Origin: JAIPGX01 sp041650475
Lineage (GTDB): Bacteria; Babelota; Babeliae; Babelales; UASB340
Assembly (NCBI GenBank): GCA_041650475.1
Contig: JBAZLD010000028.1
Coordinates: 1 to 7,471, forward strand
Length of the DNA: 7,471 nt
Direction of reading: 5' to 3'
How positions within the stretch are numbered: position 1 is the stretch's first letter; each line of letters starts with the position of its first letter. A program made the translations under genes and the position numbers. A model generated the notes under the pieces. It did not search any database, was not told where the DNA came from, and worked only from the letters and a program-made list of their open reading frames with translations. Shown here piece by piece: positions 5,522 through 7,471 of the stretch.

Positions 5522-6102
5522 CCGCTTCGACAGGCTCAGCGACCAACAATCGTCATTCTCGCGCAGGCGGGAATCCAGGAGTTTTAACCATACCCGGAAC
5601 GGACTTTCCCTTCCCTGCCATCGAGCGCAAAGGCCCGCCACAACTGCTATCCAATGCGGAATCCAGGCAGCGGCGCGGCCTGCTGGCCAAGATCCACGTC
5701 GCCAAGAAACAGATGCGGCTGAGCACGGACGAATACGGAATGATCCTGCGCAGCCTGGGAGTTTCCACCGCTGCCGATCTGCCGATAGGCGGCCTCGAAA
5801 AGATGGTCAAACTGATGAAGCATTACGGCTGGAAACCAATGAGTAATCCGCTGGCGAGGCGAACGGGCACAAATCCCGATCAACTGGCCGCGCTGCGGAT
5901 ACGCTGTGTCGAGGCGGCAAACAGCCTGGAAAACGGCGAGAAACGCCTGGCCGGACTAGCCCTGAAAATCTGCGGAACATCGCAACTGGTCTGGTGCCAT
6001 GATGCGCGCAAACTGGAGCGGCTGTTGGCCGTATTGGGGAAAATATCAACACAAGGGGTTGCAACCCCTTACTCTCAGAAGGAGGATGACAATGGCATAT
6101 AA
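5518..6102 (+). CDS. gemA: GemA / gp16-like Mu regulatory protein with repeat-encoded N-terminus
   Basis: This 194-aa protein carries the GemA (Mu gp16) pattern: RRGLLAKIHVAKKQMRLSTD (about 53-72), EYGMILRSLGVSTAADLPIG, LEKMVKLMKHYGWKPM, then a C-terminal half NPDQLAALRIRCVEAANSLE ... LVWCHDARKLERLLAVLGKI. Mu GemA is reported to alter host gene expression and DNA supercoiling; the mechanism is unclear. The ATG overlaps the previous stop (ATGA) and has a very strong site, GGAGGTGA at 5506-5513. Residues about 3-21 are not part of the family: they are translated from two small dispersed repeats (5524-5540 and 5555-5574), giving NRHSRAGGNPG. The last 15 or so residues run through a palindrome (6053-6070). 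The conserved core is intact, so the protein is probably functional despite its foreign ends. Confidence 0.82.
   Translation: MTASTGSATNNRHSRAGGNPGVLTIPGTDFPFPAIERKGPPQLLSNAESRQRRGLLAKIHVAKKQMRLSTDEYGMILRSLGVSTAADLPIGGLEKMVKLMKHYGWKPMSNPLARRTGTNPDQLAALRIRCVEAANSLENGEKRLAGLALKICGTSQLVWCHDARKLERLLAVLGKISTQGVATPYSQKEDDNGI
5524..5574. repeat. Two small dispersed repeats inside the gemA 5' end
   Basis: GCTTCGACAGGCTCAGC (5524-5540) is related to the reverse complement of 7410-7428 in this window. The second, 5555-5574, is a stem-loop: ATTCTCGC pairs with GCGGGAAT (5567-5574) around GCAG, with one T-G wobble. It resembles the common bacterial dispersed repeat with ATTCCC/GGGAAT arms, known for example from Neisseria as dRS3 and seen in many other genomes; this is from memory. 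The translated peptide HSRAGGNPG is a familiar by-product of that repeat. Both lie upstream of the conserved part of the gene. Confidence 0.65.
6053..6070. repeat. Perfect 18-bp palindrome in the gemA 3' end
   Basis: AAGGGGTTGCAACCCCTT is a perfect palindrome with no loop. It lies within the last codons of gemA (GVATP) and ends eight bases before the ribosome site of the next gene (AAGGAGG, 6079-6085). It looks like a small REP-type unit. No T-run follows, and the operon clearly continues, so it is not called a terminator, although a hairpin in the message could affect stability or coupling. Confidence 0.55.
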
Positions 6103-6529
6103 TAATGTAGGGAGCGATCCCCGGGCGATCCGCAACGGGGGAAAGATTGACGTTGACAGCGATGAATGCCGGCACCGGCTCCTGGCCGAGTTGACCAGCC
6201 ACATCGGCGAGATGAACGCCATCGGCATGCCCGCGCTGTACCAGGCCGTGTTTGACCGGCCCTGGAGCGACCGGATCAACGACACCCGGCGCGTCCGGAA
6301 ACTGATCACGATCATGCGCGGGGAAGGCGTTCCGATCTGCTCCTCCGCGTCGAACGGAGGAGGCTATTATCTGGCGGCGGCGGGCAGCGAGCTGGCAGCC
6401 TATCTGCGCCGGGATAAATTCCGGGCGCTGCGGATCCTCAAGCGCGACGCGGCAATTTTAAAGATCAGCCTGCCGAATTATTTGGGGCAGTTAAAAATGG
6501 AGACGGAGGCCGGAAATGAAGCAGCTTGA
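6092..6529 (+). CDS. Winged-helix-like phage regulator, function unknown
   Basis: This 145-aa protein starts at the ATG at 6092, chosen because AAGGAGG (6079-6085) stands six bases upstream; the frame is open upstream to 5999 but has no such site. It overlaps the gemA end by 11 bases. Residues about 26-107 have a winged-helix look: HRLLAELTSHIGEMNAIGMP, then DTRRVRKLITIMRGEGVPIC as the likely recognition helix, then SSASNGGGYYLA as the wing, followed by a basic helix AAYLRRDKFRALRILKRDAA. The glycine-rich hairpin after a 'GEGVPI' segment is common in phage wHTH proteins of unknown role. Residues 6-15 (VGSDPRAIRN) are encoded by a dispersed repeat (6107-6133), so the natural N-terminus may have been replaced. 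Its final codons overlap the start of the 36-aa ORF. Confidence 0.65.
   Translation: MAYNNVGSDPRAIRNGGKIDVDSDECRHRLLAELTSHIGEMNAIGMPALYQAVFDRPWSDRINDTRRVRKLITIMRGEGVPICSSASNGGGYYLAAAGSELAAYLRRDKFRALRILKRDAAILKISLPNYLGQLKMETEAGNEAA
6107..6133 (+). repeat. GTAGGG-family palindromic repeat, copy 1
   Basis: This copy starts GTAGGGAGCGATCCCC and ends GGGCGATCCGC. It shares its left arm (GTAGGGA), CCCCG centre and right arm (ATCCGC) with the units at 6532-6588 and 6629-6685, and both arms with 7390-7441. It lies five codons into the gene at 6092. Arm pairing is imperfect, so it is a decayed or short form. Confidence 0.6.
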
Positions 6530-6626
6530 TGGTAGGGATCGATCCCCGAACAATCCGCCAGACGGAGCGCACGAGGTGCACGCCCCACAAAACGTAAAGA
6601 TGGAGGACGGTAATGAAACAGCTTAA
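6516..6626 (+). CDS. 36-codon ORF created by tandem duplication of the gam 5' end
   Basis: GGAGG at 6505-6509 and an ATG at 6516 open a 36-aa frame. Its first 28 residues (MKQLDGRDRSPNNPPDGAHE and on) are a copy of the N-terminus of the Gam gene that follows, and its last residues (KMEDGNETA) copy the C-terminus of the gene before (KMETEAGNEAA). So it joins the front of gam to the tail of its upstream neighbour. This is what a 97-bp tandem duplication across the gene junction would give. It overlaps the preceding stop and is followed closely by gam. It may be translated, since its ribosome site was copied too, but a function is unlikely; it may serve only to keep ribosomes coupled to gam. Confidence 0.4.
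   Translation: MKQLDGRDRSPNNPPDGAHEVHAPQNVKMEDGNETA
6532..6588 (+). repeat. GTAGGG-family palindromic repeat, copy 2 (decayed)
   Basis: This unit begins GTAGGG and ends CCCCAC. Two internal inverted repeats can be recognised by comparison with copy 3, but both stems carry mismatches here (GGATCGAT against AACAATCC; GGAGCGCAC against GTGCACGCC). It is wholly inside the 36-codon ORF. Confidence 0.6.
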
Positions 6627-7137
6627 TGGTAGGGATTGTTCCCCGAACAATCCGCCAGACGGCGCGCACGGGGTGCGCGCCCTACAAAATGTAAAGAGCG
6701 AAGCCGAAGCGCTCCTTTACTCTCTCACCAACAAGCGGTACTTGTTGCAGAAAAACCTGGATGACTACAACGCCATCGTTGCCCGCTATACACCGGCGTT
6801 TGAGGAAACCAGGGCCATATTAGCCGCCGGTCTGGAGGCGGACGAGAAGGTCCTCCAGTCCCTGATGAAAAAAAACAAAGCCGTCCTGTTTGACGGGACC
6901 GACGTTGTCAACCTGCCGCCCGGAAGTCTGATCCACAGCAAGGTTGACAAGATTTCCATCCCCAAAACCGCCCTGGCCGAATGCGAGGCGCAGCACTTTG
7001 ATGACGTGATCAAAATCGTCAAATCCCTGGATCGCGCCGCTATCGAAAAATGGCCGGACGCCAAGCTGGTATTGATCGGCGCGGAGCGGAAACCGAAAGA
7101 GGAATTTTCGTATGACCTTAAAAAGGAGGTTTTATGA
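6613..7137 (+). CDS. gam: Gam-type host-nuclease inhibitor, repeat-encoded N-terminus
   Basis: This 174-aa protein matches the Mu Gam family (bacteriophage Mu Gam-like protein), which forms a Ku-like dimer on double-strand DNA ends and blocks host exonucleases such as RecBCD. Residues 29-85 form a long helix pair (SEAEALLYSLTNKRYLLQKN, then EADEKVLQSLMKKN). A short strand region follows (VLFDGTDVV, SLIHSKVDKISIP), then the closing helical part DDVIKIVKSLDRAAIEKWPD and YDLKKEVL. The GGAGG at 6602-6606 sets the ATG at 6613. Residues 6-24 (GRDCSPNNPPDGAHG and on) come from a palindromic repeat unit rather than from the family. There is no better start downstream. Its end overlaps the next gene by ATGA. 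In Mu, gam is also an early gene, downstream of B. Confidence 0.8.
   Translation: MKQLNGRDCSPNNPPDGAHGVRALQNVKSEAEALLYSLTNKRYLLQKNLDDYNAIVARYTPAFEETRAILAAGLEADEKVLQSLMKKNKAVLFDGTDVVNLPPGSLIHSKVDKISIPKTALAECEAQHFDDVIKIVKSLDRAAIEKWPDAKLVLIGAERKPKEEFSYDLKKEVL
6629..6685 (+). repeat. GTAGGG-family palindromic repeat, copy 3 (intact)
   Basis: This 57-bp unit begins GTAGGG and ends CCCTAC, short terminal inverted repeats. Inside are two perfect stems: GGATTGTT/AACAATCC around CCCCG, and GGCGCGCAC/GTGCGCGCC around GGG (6661-6681). This two-hairpin build with inverted ends is typical of REP or miniature transposon-like units. It is read in frame as part of Gam. Confidence 0.7.
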
Positions 7138-7388
7138 AAGCAAGCGAATTGTCTAATGAACAACTTATTGATAGCTCGATAGGTGGTCATATTTTAGGCC
7201 ATCCAGCATTCCACGCAACAAGCTCTCTGCGTAAGGAACTCCAAACACGGTTAGAACGTGGAGATAAAACTAACGATTTTTTTGAATCAATATCGTGCCT
7301 ATTTGCGGAAGGCGCAGAGTTTATGACCAAAACAGAAATTTACGAAGCTATAGAAAAAGAAGTAAAGCGAATTGAATCGCACAGATAA
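7134..7388 (+). CDS. Small A/T-rich ORF of unknown function
   Basis: This 84-aa protein starts by ATGA overlap with gam and has a strong ribosome site, AAGGAGG at 7123-7129, inside the gam end. The sequence is acidic and mostly helical (SELSNEQLIDSSIGGHILGH, SLRKELQTRLERGDKTNDFF, TKTEIYEAIEKEVKRIESHR), with no signal peptide, membrane span or motif that I recognise. Its base composition and codon choice are visibly more A/T-rich than gam and the genes before it, which suggests a separate origin, such as a later-acquired accessory gene. It sits in the operon and should be co-transcribed. No function can be assigned. Confidence 0.55.
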   Translation: MKASELSNEQLIDSSIGGHILGHPAFHATSSLRKELQTRLERGDKTNDFFESISCLFAEGAEFMTKTEIYEAIEKEVKRIESHR

Positions 7389-7389
7389 C

Positions 7390-7441
7390 GTAGGGATCGC
7401 TCACGTTCGGCTGAGCTCACGTCGAAGCCCGAGCGATCCGC
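7390..7441 (+). repeat. GTAGGG-family repeat with a second repeat nested in its loop
   Basis: GGATCGCTC at 7394-7402 pairs perfectly with GAGCGATCC at 7431-7439. The left arm GTAGGG and right arm ATCCGC are those of the units at 6107, 6532 and 6629. The loop at 7410-7428 reads, in reverse complement, GCTTCGAC-GTGA-GCTCAGC, a relative of the repeat at 5524-5540. One repeat family has apparently landed inside another. This is the only repeat here that lies between genes (7389-7455) and not inside one. Confidence 0.65.
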
Positions 7442-7455
7442 ATCAGGAGGGTAAA

Positions 7456-7471
7456 ATGAAACTAAAATATA
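7456..7471 (+). CDS. Start of the next operon gene, cut by the window edge
   Basis: A strong ribosome site, AGGAGGG at 7445-7451, is followed four bases later by ATG and an open frame beginning MKLKY. Only five codons are visible, so nothing can be said of the product beyond its position in the same operon. Confidence 0.5.

Larger units (their letters stand above)
6516..6697 (+). repeat. 97-bp-spaced tandem direct duplication at the start of gam
   Basis: Bases 6516-6600 and 6613-6697 align end to end over 85 bp without gaps, with nine differences by eye. The flanking ribosome sites (GGAGG at 6505-6509 and 6602-6606) are also copied, with small indels. The second copy keeps perfect hairpin stems while the first has mismatches in both, so the first is the more decayed. 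The duplication must have come after the repeat unit entered this junction. Confidence 0.85.

Noticed and set aside
6053..6070. Intrinsic terminator at the perfect palindrome
   Set aside because: It has no loop and no following T-run, and overlapping genes with strong ribosome sites continue immediately.
5999..6529. Longer start for the winged-helix gene after gemA
   Set aside because: It would overlap gemA by over 100 bases, while the ATG at 6092 has a near-perfect AAGGAGG six bases upstream.
1..7471. tRNA, rRNA, CRISPR array or complete insertion sequence
   Set aside because: No cloverleaf, ribosomal RNA motif, regular repeat-spacer pattern or second transposase was seen.

Overview
This window reads as the left end and early region of a Mu-like transposable phage (prophage), not as ordinary chromosome. 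The diagnostic genes are a MuA-type DDE transposase (1853-4147), a MuB-type AAA+ ATPase (4303-5019), a GemA/gp16 homologue (5518-6102) and a Gam-type host-nuclease inhibitor (6613-7137). They lie on one strand in a tightly packed early operon. The mixed base composition, the style of the proteins and the dispersed palindromic repeats suggest a Gram-negative host, perhaps of the former Deltaproteobacteria. That host assignment is an inference and is weak.

Layout. Bases 1-190 hold what looks like the phage left end: three copies of a 21-bp bipartite site (GAGCAA-N3-AATCGGCGACAA and variants) at 20-40, 132-152 (inverted) and 169-189, spaced much like the L1, L2 and L3 transposase sites of Mu. 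A perfect 10-bp hairpin lies in the long L1-L2 spacer. Bases 195-332 carry a short leftward ORF that looks like a repressor HTH cut off halfway, in the position where Mu keeps its divergent repressor gene. Bases 333-526 are an A/T-rich control region with an 11-bp direct repeat, a 14-bp palindrome and a candidate rightward promoter.

From 527 every supported gene except the truncated ORF runs rightward: a Ner-like HTH protein, a second XRE-type HTH protein, a conserved Mu-phage early protein of unknown function, a 46-aa single-span membrane protein, transposase A, a possible 56-aa ORF, ATPase B, a double winged-helix protein, GemA, another winged-helix protein, a 36-aa ORF made by tandem duplication, Gam, an A/T-rich ORF of unknown function, and the start of a further gene at 7456. 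Genes overlap by a few bases or are separated by short gaps with good Shine-Dalgarno sequences, as expected for one polycistronic early transcript.

Working together: the HTH proteins would set the lysogenic/lytic choice at 333-526. A binds the end sites and carries out strand transfer, with B delivering target DNA and activating A. Gam would protect DNA ends, and GemA and the winged-helix proteins probably modulate host or phage transcription.

Two things stand out. First, a fourth, near-perfect transposase-type site (16 of 18 defined positions) lies inside the gene after B, at 5225-5245. Second, from about 5520 onward nearly every gene junction has been invaded by small palindromic repeats of the REP/MITE kind. 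Translation runs through them, so the N-termini of GemA, the next protein and Gam, and the C-terminus of GemA, are repeat-encoded. One such junction has also been tandemly duplicated.
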